This document shows, in pieces, positions 40,344-49,712 of a stretch of 64,000 nt of DNA. The notes under the pieces are model-generated. The model was not told the DNA's origin, ran no database searches, and saw only the letters and a program-made list of their open reading frames with translations. Both the position numbers and the translations under genes were made by a program. Source of the DNA: Paenibacillus sp. (GTDB lineage Bacteria > Bacillota > Bacilli > Paenibacillales > YIM-B00363); contig NZ_JAPSKE010000015.1 of NCBI RefSeq assembly GCF_031177825.1, positions 79,940 to 143,939 on the forward strand, written 5' to 3'. Position 1 is the first letter of the stretch, and each line of letters starts with the position of its first letter.

Positions 40344-41714
40344 ATGTCAAAAACCAAAGTCAAGGTGCTGTCGATCCAAACGGAAGCGCCTGAGGCCGCC
40401 CACAAGTTATGGGTAAGCTCGAAGCTGCTGCGCAAGTGGGGCATCGCCCCGCGGCAATCCGTCAACCTTCGGTTCGGCGCATTCCGCAGCTACGTCAAGA
40501 TTATGCCGCTGAAAAGCCCCGGACTCGTCCGCGTCAGCGGCAGCCTCGCGTCGGGCATGGGACTCGGCCGCGGCGCCTTGCTTCGGGCGTCGTACCGGAC
40601 GTCTTCGCAGACGATCTCGGTCGGGCCGGTCATCGGCGTCATCATGTCGCGCGCGTCTCCGCAGGATACGAATCGTCCGTTCGGGGATACGACGACGTTT
40701 TGCCGGGAGTTGGTCGCCGCGGCGAAGAAGGAAGGCTGCTTCGTGTACTTCTTCACGCCTTCGGATATCGGCACCAGCCACGGCACGATTTCCGGTTGGA
40801 CGTACGACAAGGGGTGGAAGCGAGGGACGTTCCCGATGCCGGACGTGCTGCACAATCGCTTGACCTCCCGGAAGTACGAAAATCTGGAGAGCGTCCAGCA
40901 GCTGTTCCACGAAGCCAAGACGCGCCACGGCACGCAAGTGTTCAATGAAAAATATTTGGATAAAACCGAAGTATTCGCCGCCTTGAAGCAGGAAGCGTCC
41001 GTACAGAAGCACCTTCCGGAGTCGCACGCCTTCACCGGCTACGACGTGCTTAAGGCGATGGCGGCAAAGCATCGCATTTTGTTTTTGAAACCGATCCGCG
41101 GCTCGTTGGGCAAGGGCATTATCCGGGTCACGCGGACCGAGACCGGCGTCTACGCCTGCCAGTACAGCGAGGCGAACGGCACCCGGCGGGTCAATTATCC
41201 GTCGCTCGCCAAGGTGTACGCGGCGGTGTCGCCCCGTCTGAAGCGGCAGAGGTTCCAAATCCAGCAAGGGCTGCAGTTGGCGTCGGTCGGCGGCCGGCCG
41301 ATCGACTTCCGCGCCTTGACGCAGAAGGGGGCCACCGGCCAATGGGGCGTCACGTCGATCGTCGGACGGATCGCGGGACCGAACCATTTCGTCTCGAACC
41401 TGGCGAAGGGCGGCACGATCGCGAGCATGAAGGACGCTCTTCAAAGCTCCGACCTTCCCGTCGGCCGGCGCGGCGCGGCGATGGCCTCGCTTCGCAAAGC
41501 GGCGGTGGACATCGCGAAGGCCGTCGACAAGACGATCGACGCGCACTTCGGCGAGCTCGGGGTCGACCTTGCCGTCGACAAGAGCGGCCGCGTCTGGCTG
41601 CTCGAGGTGAACTCGAAGCCGTCGAAGAACGACAATACGCAGTTAACCGAAGGCAAGATCCGGCCTTCCGTGAAGACGCTCGTGCAATACGCAAGATATT
41701 TGGCGAAGCTGTAG
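40344..41714 (+). CDS. YheC/YheD family ATP-grasp protein 1 (long form)
   Basis: The 456-residue protein has an N-terminal beta domain of about 105 residues (KVKVLSIQTEAPEAAHKLW to VGPVIGVI) and then a YheC/YheD ATP-grasp domain. ATP-grasp features are the binding lysine in LFLKPIRGSLGKGIIRV, FQIQQGLQLASVGGRPIDF and FRALTQK, and the metal motif ELGVDLAVDKSG then WLLEVNSKPSK. B. subtilis YheC/YheD are endospore coat-associated, but the reaction is unknown; ATP-grasp enzymes usually join a carboxylate to an amine or thiol. The ATG giving MSKTKVKVL follows AAGGAG by 8 bases. It is first of five tandem paralogues. Confidence 0.92.
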   Translation: MSKTKVKVLSIQTEAPEAAHKLWVSSKLLRKWGIAPRQSVNLRFGAFRSYVKIMPLKSPGLVRVSGSLASGMGLGRGALLRASYRTSSQTISVGPVIGVIMSRASPQDTNRPFGDTTTFCRELVAAAKKEGCFVYFFTPSDIGTSHGTISGWTYDKGWKRGTFPMPDVLHNRLTSRKYENLESVQQLFHEAKTRHGTQVFNEKYLDKTEVFAALKQEASVQKHLPESHAFTGYDVLKAMAAKHRILFLKPIRGSLGKGIIRVTRTETGVYACQYSEANGTRRVNYPSLAKVYAAVSPRLKRQRFQIQQGLQLASVGGRPIDFRALTQKGATGQWGVTSIVGRIAGPNHFVSNLAKGGTIASMKDALQSSDLPVGRRGAAMASLRKAAVDIAKAVDKTIDAHFGELGVDLAVDKSGRVWLLEVNSKPSKNDNTQLTEGKIRPSVKTLVQYARYLAKL

Positions 41715-41743
41715 CCGCCGCGCGCGAAGGAGGCGACACCGAC

Positions 41744-42886
41744 ATGAACGTTCGCGATGCATCCGCGCCGGAACCTGCGTACCTCGGCATCTTGGTCTGC
41801 CCGAAGGCGGGTCCCGTCCCGTTCGGGTCCGGCGCATTCTACCGGCGGCTCGCGGCGGCCGGTCGAACGCTCGGTCTCTCGGTGTACGTCTTCGCGCTCG
41901 AGTGGGTCGATTGGCGCCGCCGCCTCGTCCGCGGGTACGCCTTCGACGACGTCCTCGCCCGCTGGAGGCCCGGCACGTTCCCGCTGCCGCGCCTCGTCTA
42001 CGACCGGGCGTTCCCGCGCACGAAGGAGCAGCTGATGCGCCTTCGCGCCGGCGTCGCTCGTCTCGCGGCGCAGCCGGGCGTCTCGCTGCTCGGCTGCGGC
42101 CTCGGCGGCAAGCTCGACGTGTACCGCCTTCTCGCGACGGAGCCGAAGCTCGAGAGCTTGCTGCCGCCGACAGAGCCGTACGCCGGCCCCGCCTCGCTCG
42201 CCCGCTGGCTGCGGGAGCGCGGGGACGTCGTCGTCAAGCCGCAAGGCGGGACGCACGGCAAAGGCGTTTTCCGGCTGCGGAGGACGGCCGCAAGCGCATT
42301 CGAGGCGCGCGGGCGCACCGCTTCGAACGGGAGACTCGCGCTCCGGTTCGCGAGCCTCGACTCGCTGCTCCGGTGGGCGGACGCCCGGCTCATCGGCGGT
42401 CGACCGTTCCTCCTCCAGCCGTACCTCGAGCTGACCACGCGCGAAGGCGCGCCGTTCGACGTCCGGGCGCTCGTGCAGAAGAACGGCGAAGGGCGGTGGA
42501 CGTTCACCGGCGCCGCCGCGCGCATCGGCGCGGTCGGCGGTTTGACGTCGAACTTGCACGGAGGCGGAACGTCCCGTCCGGCGGCCGACGTGCTTCGGGA
42601 GCGCTTCGGCGCCGCGAAGGCGGAACGCGCCCTGCGCCGCATCGAACGCGCCGCGTCGGCCATCCCGCCCGTACTGGAGCGCGGTCACGGACCGCTGCTC
42701 GAGCTCGGCATCGACTTCGGCGTCGACGCCGCGGGGCAGGTATGGGTGCTTGAAGTCAACTCGAAACCTGGAAGAACGTCATTCACGCGTCTTGACGACG
42801 ACCACGTCGGAATCGCGGCCGTGACAAGTCCGATTCGCTATGCGCGGTACGTCCTGGACCGGCAACTGGGAGGACAGAACAAATGA
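41744..42886 (+). CDS. YheC/YheD family ATP-grasp protein 2 (short form)
   Basis: The 380-residue short form lacks the N-terminal beta domain. Its ATP-grasp residues are in VVVKPQGGTHGKGVFRL, PFDVRALVQKN, ELGIDFGVDAAG and WVLEVNSKPGR. It is more Ala/Arg-rich than the other four, with GC-biased codons. AAGGAGG lies 10 bases before the ATG. The stop overlaps the next start as ATGA, so translation is coupled to protein 3. Confidence 0.9.
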   Translation: MNVRDASAPEPAYLGILVCPKAGPVPFGSGAFYRRLAAAGRTLGLSVYVFALEWVDWRRRLVRGYAFDDVLARWRPGTFPLPRLVYDRAFPRTKEQLMRLRAGVARLAAQPGVSLLGCGLGGKLDVYRLLATEPKLESLLPPTEPYAGPASLARWLRERGDVVVKPQGGTHGKGVFRLRRTAASAFEARGRTASNGRLALRFASLDSLLRWADARLIGGRPFLLQPYLELTTREGAPFDVRALVQKNGEGRWTFTGAAARIGAVGGLTSNLHGGGTSRPAADVLRERFGAAKAERALRRIERAASAIPPVLERGHGPLLELGIDFGVDAAGQVWVLEVNSKPGRTSFTRLDDDHVGIAAVTSPIRYARYVLDRQLGGQNK

Positions 42887-44256
42887 GTTTGACGTTAAGC
42901 AAGATCCATTTCACGAAAAAAACGGATAGAGCGGTGTACGTCACCTCGGCGCTCGCGAAGCAGCTTCGGCTGCGCGGCGGGCGCACGGTAGACGTCCGCC
43001 TGGGTGGAAAAACCGTGGCGGCCGAAGTTCGACCGCTTCGGAGGAAGGGCAAACATATGTATTTGCCCTATCTCCTTCGCGACTCGCTGCGCGCCCCCAA
43101 GACGGGCAGCATCTACTTGGCGACGAGCGACGGCGGCACGACGGTGCGGCTCGGTCCGCTCATCGGGATTTTAACGACCGGCGGCGGCACGATCAATCAG
43201 CCGTTCGGCACCAGAACGTATATGATCAAGGAGTTCCTCCGGGCGGGCAGCGAGAAGGCGTACTTTTTCGCTTTCACGCCGCGGGACGTCAATTGGGACC
43301 AGAACACCGTGCTCGGCTATTTCTTGAATGCGAACGGAACCTGGTCGCGCAAGACCGTGCCGCTGCCGGACGTCGTCTACAATCGGCTCGCGAGCCGCGC
43401 CGCGGACGTCTCCTACAGCATGGAGCAGCTGAAGCAGCGATTCCTGCGCCGCAACATCCCCGTGTTCAACTGGAGCTTCTATAACAAATGGGACGTCTAC
43501 CGCATGCTCGAAGACGAACCCGATGCTTACAAGCACGTGCCGGAGTCGACGATCAACCCGACGCCCGAACGGTTGAAGGAGATGCTCCAACGCCATAAAT
43601 TCATCTACTTGAAGCCGACCGGCGGCAGTCTCGGCAAGGGCATTTACCGCATTACGTACGCCCCCGGCAAAGGGTACTTCGCCCGATTCCGCCGAAACGG
43701 AAAAAACGTGCTTCTTCGATTCCAGAAGTTTTCCAGCCTCGCCGCGATGCTGGGCGCCTCGAACGGCCGCTTGCGCCGATACGTCGCGCAGCAAGGCATC
43801 CGCTTGATCGAGATCGACGGCTGTCCGATCGACTTCCGCTTCCACCTCGTTCGAGACAATTCGAACGATTGGGTCGTCGCCGGCGTCGGCGCCAAGATGG
43901 CGGGCCGGGGCAGCGTAACGACGCATATCAAGAACGGCGGCACGCTCATGACGCCGCAGCAGGCGCTCGGGCGCGTCTTCGGCGACGACGCGAGCAAAGT
44001 GCTCGAACGCATGAAGAACGTCTCGATCAAGCTCGCGGACGCGATCCAGAGCAGCTCGCGCCACCACGTCGGCGAGCTCGGCTTCGATCTCGGCGTCGAC
44101 CAGAACGAAGCGATCTGGATGTTCGAAGCGAACTCCAAGCCGGGGCGCTCGATCTATAAGCACCCGGCGCTCAAGGATGAAGGGCGCGAGACGCTGTCTC
44201 TTGTGTTCCAGCACTGCCTGTATCTCGCCAAGTTTCGTAAGGGAGGGAAATCGTAG
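42883..44256 (+). CDS. YheC/YheD family ATP-grasp protein 3 (long form)
   Basis: The 457-residue long form begins SLTLSKIHFTKKTDRAVYVT and has an N-terminal domain like protein 1's, then the ATP-grasp core. Key residues fall in IYLKPTGGSLGKGIYRI, GCPIDFRFHLVRDN, ELGFDLGVDQNE and WMFEANSKPGR. The N-terminal domain, about 100 residues rich in beta strands, may bind a partner or carrier. The start overlaps gene 2 by four bases, and the next gene starts on the base after its stop. Confidence 0.92.
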   Translation: MSLTLSKIHFTKKTDRAVYVTSALAKQLRLRGGRTVDVRLGGKTVAAEVRPLRRKGKHMYLPYLLRDSLRAPKTGSIYLATSDGGTTVRLGPLIGILTTGGGTINQPFGTRTYMIKEFLRAGSEKAYFFAFTPRDVNWDQNTVLGYFLNANGTWSRKTVPLPDVVYNRLASRAADVSYSMEQLKQRFLRRNIPVFNWSFYNKWDVYRMLEDEPDAYKHVPESTINPTPERLKEMLQRHKFIYLKPTGGSLGKGIYRITYAPGKGYFARFRRNGKNVLLRFQKFSSLAAMLGASNGRLRRYVAQQGIRLIEIDGCPIDFRFHLVRDNSNDWVVAGVGAKMAGRGSVTTHIKNGGTLMTPQQALGRVFGDDASKVLERMKNVSIKLADAIQSSSRHHVGELGFDLGVDQNEAIWMFEANSKPGRSIYKHPALKDEGRETLSLVFQHCLYLAKFRKGGKS

Positions 44257-45477
44257 ATGGACCTCCAGACGCATCACCTCAACGCGCAGACGAAGAACTC
44301 CCCCGCGCCCGTCGCCGCCATTCTGACCTATCGGGACGGTACCCGCATCTTTCGGGGCAACCGCGACAACTTCATCGACCTGCTGCGCACCGCGAAGGAG
44401 GAAGGCGTCACCGCCTACATCGTGGCGCAGGACGATCTCGACCTTCGCGCCCGCAAGCTGAAGGGGTACGTATACAGCGCTTCTAAGCGGAAGTGGGTGC
44501 TCGGCGAGCGCCCCTTCCCGGATATCGTCTACAACCGCATCCCGTACCGGAAGTTCGAGCAGCTGCCCGAGGTGCAAGAGGTCATCCGGGGCTGTCTCTC
44601 GCACCCGACGATTCGGTTTTTCAATCCTTCGTTCTTCAGCAAGTGGAGTTTATTCGAGTGGCTGAAGGAATCGAAGCTGACCCGGGGCCATATTCCGGAA
44701 ACCGTGCGCCTGACCGGACTCGGCGACTTCGCGCGCATGGTCCGCAAGTATCGGAACGTCTACTTGAAGCCGGTGAAGGGAAAGGCCGGCAAGGGTATTA
44801 TGAAGGTGCAGCAGCTAAGCGGGAAGAGGCGGTCGGCGGAAGGCGGTTACCGCCTGACCTGCCAAAGCGGGGACGGCGTCGAGTCGACGACCTTCGACAC
44901 CGTCTCCGCGATGTACGACGCCGTGAAGCGGCACATGGACGGGAAGGAATATATCGCGCAGCAGGGCATCTCCCTCGCCGTCGCCGGCGGCCGGCCGTTC
45001 GACCTGCGCGCGCTCGTGCAGAAGAACGACCGCGGCGAATGGCGGGTGTCCGGCATCGGCGCCCGCGTGGCCGGCGCGTCGAGCATTACGACGCATGTGC
45101 CCCGCGGCGGCTCGATCGGCGACCCGTCGAAGCTGCTCGGCACCGTCTTCGGTCCGACGAGCGGGCGCTCGATCTTGCGCCAAGCGAGGGAAACCGCGCT
45201 CGTGCTCGCCTCGCAGATCGAGAAGGGCTCCGGTCATACGCTCGGGGAGATGTCGATGGATCTCGGCGTCGATACGACGGGGAAACTTTGGTTTTTCGAA
45301 GCGAATTCGAAGCCGATGAAATTCGACGAACCGCACATCCGGGAGAAGTCGCTTCGCCGACTCGTCCGGTTTTGGAAATATCTCGTCGCGTCGTCCGGCG
45401 ACCAACCGCGCCTCGCGAAGTCGCTTCGACGCATGCGGCGCGTCGGGAGAGGGCCCGCGAAACGGAGGAACCGATAA
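44257..45477 (+). CDS. YheC/YheD family ATP-grasp protein 4 (short form)
   Basis: The 406-residue short form has the core motifs VYLKPVKGKAGKGIMKV, PFDLRALVQKND, EMSMDLGVDTTG and WFFEANSKPMK. It carries an extra basic tail of about 35 residues (LRRMRRVGRGPAKRRNR) not seen in the others. GGGAGGG lies just upstream, and the ATG directly abuts the previous stop. The stop overlaps gene 5's start as TAATG. Confidence 0.91.
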   Translation: MDLQTHHLNAQTKNSPAPVAAILTYRDGTRIFRGNRDNFIDLLRTAKEEGVTAYIVAQDDLDLRARKLKGYVYSASKRKWVLGERPFPDIVYNRIPYRKFEQLPEVQEVIRGCLSHPTIRFFNPSFFSKWSLFEWLKESKLTRGHIPETVRLTGLGDFARMVRKYRNVYLKPVKGKAGKGIMKVQQLSGKRRSAEGGYRLTCQSGDGVESTTFDTVSAMYDAVKRHMDGKEYIAQQGISLAVAGGRPFDLRALVQKNDRGEWRVSGIGARVAGASSITTHVPRGGSIGDPSKLLGTVFGPTSGRSILRQARETALVLASQIEKGSGHTLGEMSMDLGVDTTGKLWFFEANSKPMKFDEPHIREKSLRRLVRFWKYLVASSGDQPRLAKSLRRMRRVGRGPAKRRNR

Positions 45478-46565
45478 TGTCATCCTTCACGCTCGGCATT
45501 ATGGCGTTGTATCTTAACGGCAATAAGATCGAAGAGCTGCCGTTCTTCCGCCGCGTGCTGCAAGAAGCGGACCGGATGAACATCGACGCGTATTTGTTCA
45601 CGCCGGAGGACGTGGACGACGGCAAGCGGCGCATCTATGCGCACGTATACGAAGAGGGGCGCGGTTGGAGGCGGCGCTGGGTCCCTTTTCCCGATGTCGT
45701 GTTCGACCGATGCCGGTACCAGAATACGCCGCGCTTCCGCAAGCTCCGGGAATTCCGCGCCAAGTACGGCGACCTGACCTATATGAATCGCCCGCTCGCG
45801 AACAAGTCGGCGATCCATCAGCTGCTTCACAAAGACAAGGACATTCGCCCGAACCTGCCGGACACGGTGATGTACAAGGGCACGAGCGCCTTGGCCGACT
45901 TCGTTCGGAAGTACGGCATCGCGTTCGTCAAGCCGATCAACGGCACCGGCGGACGCGGCGTCGTGCGCATCGAGAGCGCCGGCAAGGGAACGTACTCGGT
46001 TCGGGGTCGCGATAAGCAGCGCCGGATCCTCCCGTCCCGGCGGCTCTCGCTCGAGGGCGTCGGGCGGCTGCTCGGCCGGCTCGGCTTAACCGAGTCGTGC
46101 CTCATGCAGCAAGGGATCGAGCTGACGCTGCCGAACGGGCGGGTCCACGATTACCGGCTGCTCATGCAGAAGACCGGCGATGGCCGCTGGGACGTCACCG
46201 GCTGCGCCGGACGGATCGGCGCCGCCCGGAGCGTGACGTCCAACCTCCACGGCGGGGGCAAGGCGATTTCCGTCGATCGGCTGCTGAAGCACACGTTCCC
46301 TTCGGGATCGAAGGCGGAAGCGGTGAAGGCCGAGATGTACGCGCTCGGGCTGCGCGTGGTCGAGCGGCTCGAGAGCCACTTCCGCGACATGTGCGAGCTC
46401 GCGCTCGACCTCGCCGTCGACCGCCTGGGCCGCGTCTGGCTGCTCGAGATCAATCCGAAGCCGGCCCGGGAAGTGTTCCGCCGCATCGGCGAACACGAGG
46501 TCTATCGACGCGCGATCGTCCGCCCCGTCGAATACGCGAAGTGGCTGTATAAACAAGAAAAATGA
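45477..46565 (+). CDS. YheC/YheD family ATP-grasp protein 5 (short form)
   Basis: The 362-residue short form, similar in size to B. subtilis YheC, has FVKPINGTGGRGVVRI, VHDYRLLMQKTG, ELALDLAVDRLG and WLLEINPKPAR. The metal motif reads E-I-N-P-K rather than E-x-N-S-K. CGGAGG lies 7 bases before an ATG that overlaps the previous stop by one base. It ends the cluster at a bidirectional terminator. Confidence 0.91.
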   Translation: MSSFTLGIMALYLNGNKIEELPFFRRVLQEADRMNIDAYLFTPEDVDDGKRRIYAHVYEEGRGWRRRWVPFPDVVFDRCRYQNTPRFRKLREFRAKYGDLTYMNRPLANKSAIHQLLHKDKDIRPNLPDTVMYKGTSALADFVRKYGIAFVKPINGTGGRGVVRIESAGKGTYSVRGRDKQRRILPSRRLSLEGVGRLLGRLGLTESCLMQQGIELTLPNGRVHDYRLLMQKTGDGRWDVTGCAGRIGAARSVTSNLHGGGKAISVDRLLKHTFPSGSKAEAVKAEMYALGLRVVERLESHFRDMCELALDLAVDRLGRVWLLEINPKPAREVFRRIGEHEVYRRAIVRPVEYAKWLYKQEK

Positions 46566-46597
46566 CGCGGGGAGCGCGCTCCCTCGCGTCATTTTCC
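46557..46597. terminator. Bidirectional terminator between YheC/YheD cluster and HAD gene
   Basis: AAAATGACGCG and CGCGTCATTTT flank an inner GAGCGCGCTC palindrome. A- and T-runs on both sides serve both converging transcripts. Confidence 0.88.
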
Positions 46598-46602
46598 ATG
46601 TT

Positions 46603-47310
46603 TTACGACTCCGCGTCGAGGCCGATCAGCCCCTTCAGCTCGCCGAACGAGCGGATGCGGACGGTCGACCCCTTCAGCTCGTCCGTCGAGACGCCGAAGT
46701 CGGCGTAGTCGCAGCCGATGACCGGCAGGTCGTTGCCGCGGCCCGCTTCGACGTCCGAGGACCGGTCGCCGACCATCCAGGCGGTCTTCACGCGTTCCCG
46801 TTGTAACAACAGCTTCACAAGGTCGACTTTGGACGCCGTCCGATACTCGCCTGCGGAATAAAGCGACTCGAACCGATCCGCGATGCCGAGCCTGGCGGCG
46901 ACGCCCTTCACGTACGACTCCAACCCGTTGCTCGCGACGAACAGCCGGTATCCGGCTTCCTGCAGCCTGCGCAGCGTCTCGTCGACCCCAGGGTACAGCT
47001 CGCCGACGCCCTCTTGCAGCAGCGCGATCTGCTCTTCGAGCAGCAACGCGTCCATCCGTTCGCGCGTCGGCACGTCCGCCTCGGGCAGCACCCTCGCCCA
47101 GATGTCCATGAGCAGCATGCCCAAGGAGCCCAGCAGGATCGATGCCGGCGGCATCTCCCCTTGCACTCGTCCTTCGTCCTTCAGCCTTGCATAAGCGCGT
47201 TCGTACGCGGAGACGATGACCGTCTCGGTCTTGAACAACGTGCCGTCCATATCGAAAATGAGCGCTTCCGGCTTCGCGAGCCGCTGCGCTTCGCTATCGT
47301 TCCTCTGCAT
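46603..47310 (-). CDS. HAD family hydrolase (phosphatase)
   Basis: The 235-residue HAD protein has all four motifs: nucleophile DMDGTLF (motif I), a Ser/Asn in LFVASNGLES (II), a conserved Lys in ASKVDLVK (III) and GDRSSDVEAGRG (IV). A helical cap lies between I and II, as in phosphoglycolate phosphatase or PpaX relatives. Substrate unknown. It lies 13 bases after the AI-2E transporter gene on the same strand. Confidence 0.88.
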   Translation of the reverse strand: MQRNDSEAQRLAKPEALIFDMDGTLFKTETVIVSAYERAYARLKDEGRVQGEMPPASILLGSLGMLLMDIWARVLPEADVPTRERMDALLLEEQIALLQEGVGELYPGVDETLRRLQEAGYRLFVASNGLESYVKGVAARLGIADRFESLYSAGEYRTASKVDLVKLLLQRERVKTAWMVGDRSSDVEAGRGNDLPVIGCDYADFGVSTDELKGSTVRIRSFGELKGLIGLDAES

Positions 47311-47323
47311 CGGGAATCTACTC

Positions 47324-48349
47324 CTACTCCAGTCGAATTTTGATTTTCAGCAGGCCGACCTTGACCATCGCCTGATAGATGATCACGACGATCGGGCCGA
47401 GAATGAGGCCGATCGCGCCGATGAGCTCGAAGCCGACGTAGAGGCTGATGAGCGTCGGCAACGCGCCGATTCCGATCTGCTCGCCCAAAATTTTGGGCTC
47501 GACGATTCTGCGGAACACCGTGATCAGGATGAACAACAGGAACAGGCCCACCGCCAACCTAGGGTCCCCCATGAAATACGAATACGCCGCCCACGGCACC
47601 AACACGGAGCCGGTCCCGAGAATCGGCAAGATGTCGACGAGTACGATCAGGAAGGAGATCGCGAGCGCGTACCGTACATCCAGGACGAGCAAGGCGATGA
47701 AGGCGATGAGGAACGTTAGGCCGCTCAGCATGAATTGCGCCCGGATGAAGCCGAACACGGCGCTGCGCAAGTTCAGCAGCACTTCCGCGATCTTGTCGCG
47801 CGACTTCTCTTCGAAGAACGACAGGAACGAGTTCATGATCGTCGGCAAGCTGTAGCTGAACAGGTAGACGGCCACGAAAAACACCAAGAAATAAATCAAT
47901 AATCCCGGCAGCGTCCGCAGCACGTCGAACGTGTAGCCGGACAGCTGCGTCGCCACGCCCTGCAGCGATTGGATTTGGTTCATCGCGTATACGCGGACGT
48001 TCGCCGCCACGTCCGGCGGCATATTGACCGTCAGCGCGTCCAGACGGTCCAACGCCTGCAGGACGAACGCGTTCAGCTCGTTGAAGTCCAAGTTCCGAAT
48101 GAGCGAGATGATTTCGGAGACGATCTTGGCGATCAGCAAGTAGATGAGGCCGATCAACGCCGCGATCAGCGCGGTGCTCGTGAGCGTCGCCGCTCCCATC
48201 CGGTTGATCTTGATATACCGAACCATCAGCGTATTCAACGGCTCGAGGAAAATCGCGAACAAGAGCGCTAATAAGAACGGCGATCCGACCGTAAACAACG
48301 CATACAGAAAAGCCAACCCTAACGCAATGATGAGTACGTTCCTAAACAC
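47324..48349 (-). CDS. AI-2E family transporter (YtvI/PerM-like)
   Basis: The 341-residue membrane protein has about seven to eight membrane segments and the AI-2E exporter (PF01594) pattern. It shows FLLALLFAIFLEPLNTLMVRYI near the N terminus, LVDILPILGTGSVLVPWA, and EPKILGEQIGIGALPTLISLY. Members include YtvI, PerM and TqsA, and the substrate is rarely the autoinducer. The start is a GTG 7 bases after GAGG. In B. subtilis ytvI sits beside citZ; here it lies 38 kb away. Confidence 0.88.
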   Translation of the reverse strand: MFRNVLIIALGLAFLYALFTVGSPFLLALLFAIFLEPLNTLMVRYIKINRMGAATLTSTALIAALIGLIYLLIAKIVSEIISLIRNLDFNELNAFVLQALDRLDALTVNMPPDVAANVRVYAMNQIQSLQGVATQLSGYTFDVLRTLPGLLIYFLVFFVAVYLFSYSLPTIMNSFLSFFEEKSRDKIAEVLLNLRSAVFGFIRAQFMLSGLTFLIAFIALLVLDVRYALAISFLIVLVDILPILGTGSVLVPWAAYSYFMGDPRLAVGLFLLFILITVFRRIVEPKILGEQIGIGALPTLISLYVGFELIGAIGLILGPIVVIIYQAMVKVGLLKIKIRLE

Positions 48350-48365
48350 TTCTCCACCTCGATCG

Positions 48366-49460
48366 CTACAGTATCGCCTTCCGCTTCATGAAATCGACGT
48401 CGCGATAATACATGTCCGCCACGAGCAAATTCGGGCCGCAGCAGCCGGCCGCCGGGCAATGGCAGCTGACCTTGCGCTGCAGCTCGTGTTCCGTCCAACG
48501 ATCGAACAGGTCGTCCAGCCGATCGTTCGCGAGATTGCCGACCGGAGGCACGTCGGAGAAGTCCGTGACCGTCACGTCGCCGGTGAACGTATTGACGTTC
48601 AGCCGGTTGCGCCCGTCCGGGTCGCCTCGCACCGTCACGTTCGGCTCGCCGGCGAGCCTTCGAACGAGGGCGCGGTCCTGCGGGTCGTCGCCGCACGCGA
48701 AGAACGGCAGCGTGCCGAACAGCATCCACACCGCCGGGTCTCTCTCGTCCAGCAGCGTGCCTATCGCCTTCCGCAAGTTCTCCTTCGGCAGCATCGGCAA
48801 GCCTCTGGCGAACGCGCTCGGGTACATCGGATGCACCTCGTGGCGCCGGCAGCCCATCTCGACGACGGCTCGATGGATGTCGACGATGTTCTCGTGCGTC
48901 CGATAGTTGATCATCGATTCGGCGGAGACGAAGGCGCCGCCGTCCGCCAGGCGGCGCGCGTTCTCGATCATCCGGTCGTACATCTTCCGCGCCGTCCCCT
49001 CGCCGACGTGCCGGTCCGCGTTCGCGAAGCCGATCCGATGGAAGTCTTCCGGTCCCCTATAGTTATAGGAAATGTGGAAGACGTCGATATAAGGCGCTAG
49101 AGTCTCGTAACGCCCGAAATCGAGCGTTAAATTCGTGTTGATTTGCGTCCGGACGCCCCGGCGCTTCGCGTATTGCAGCAGCGGGACGATATAGTCTCGC
49201 AATGCGCCCGCGTCGTAGGACGGCTCGCCGCCGGTGACGCTGATCGTCTGGAGGCGCTCGACCTCGTCGAGCCGGGCGAGCAAGACGTCCAGCGGAAGGC
49301 GCGGCCCTTCCTTCTGCACGAGGGCGTCGCCCACCGCGCAATGCTCGCAGCGCATGTTGCAAAGGTTCGTAACGGTAAATTCCACGCTCGTCAATACATG
49401 TTTGCCGTACCGCTCCAACGAGCGGATCGGGTCCCATGGATCAAAAATTTTTACGTTCAT
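48366..49460 (-). CDS. yfkAB: Radical SAM / CxCxxxxC motif protein YfkAB
   Basis: The 364-residue radical SAM enzyme has the cluster motif CNMRCEHC near residue 38, the SAM-binding SVTGGEPSYD, and a C-terminal Cys-rich CHCPAAGCCGPN. The latter is the CxCxxxxC signature of YfkAB. In B. subtilis yfkA and yfkB are read as one protein; here it is one uninterrupted gene. The reaction is unknown; SPASM-like extra clusters suggest peptide or cofactor modification. GAGG lies 6 bases before the ATG giving MNVKIFDPWDP. The AI-2E gene follows at 16 bases. Confidence 0.9.
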   Translation of the reverse strand: MNVKIFDPWDPIRSLERYGKHVLTSVEFTVTNLCNMRCEHCAVGDALVQKEGPRLPLDVLLARLDEVERLQTISVTGGEPSYDAGALRDYIVPLLQYAKRRGVRTQINTNLTLDFGRYETLAPYIDVFHISYNYRGPEDFHRIGFANADRHVGEGTARKMYDRMIENARRLADGGAFVSAESMINYRTHENIVDIHRAVVEMGCRRHEVHPMYPSAFARGLPMLPKENLRKAIGTLLDERDPAVWMLFGTLPFFACGDDPQDRALVRRLAGEPNVTVRGDPDGRNRLNVNTFTGDVTVTDFSDVPPVGNLANDRLDDLFDRWTEHELQRKVSCHCPAAGCCGPNLLVADMYYRDVDFMKRKAIL

Positions 49461-49672
49461 AACACACCTCATGGTCTATTGTACCTGAAAGGGGAACGTT
49501 TTGAAACCTGCAAACGGGCGCGGGGCGTGCGCCGCGCGGCGGGATGGGGGTAAGTGCGCAGCCTCTGCGCGGAATGCGTACAACCCCTTGGCACCATGTG
49601 CACAAGGTGAGGACTGTTCGGCGAGATAAGTGTGCTTTTCAGCTGCTCGCCCCATCCATTTTCACGCTTAAC

Positions 49673-49698
49673 AAAAAAAGGCCCCCGCTCAGGGGACC
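49673..49698 (-). terminator. Intrinsic terminator after the HD-GYP gene
   Basis: GGTCCCC-TGAGC-GGGGGCC is followed by T7 on the minus strand, 15 bases past the stop. The rest of the 49.47-49.71 kb gap has no gene. Confidence 0.87.
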
Positions 49699-49712
49699 TC
49701 TCGGCGCACGGA

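Noticed and set aside
49473..49712. Possible small gene or repeat array in the gap before the HD-GYP terminator
   Set aside because: Scattered GTGC-type words recur but without fixed spacing, and no open frame has a ribosome site.
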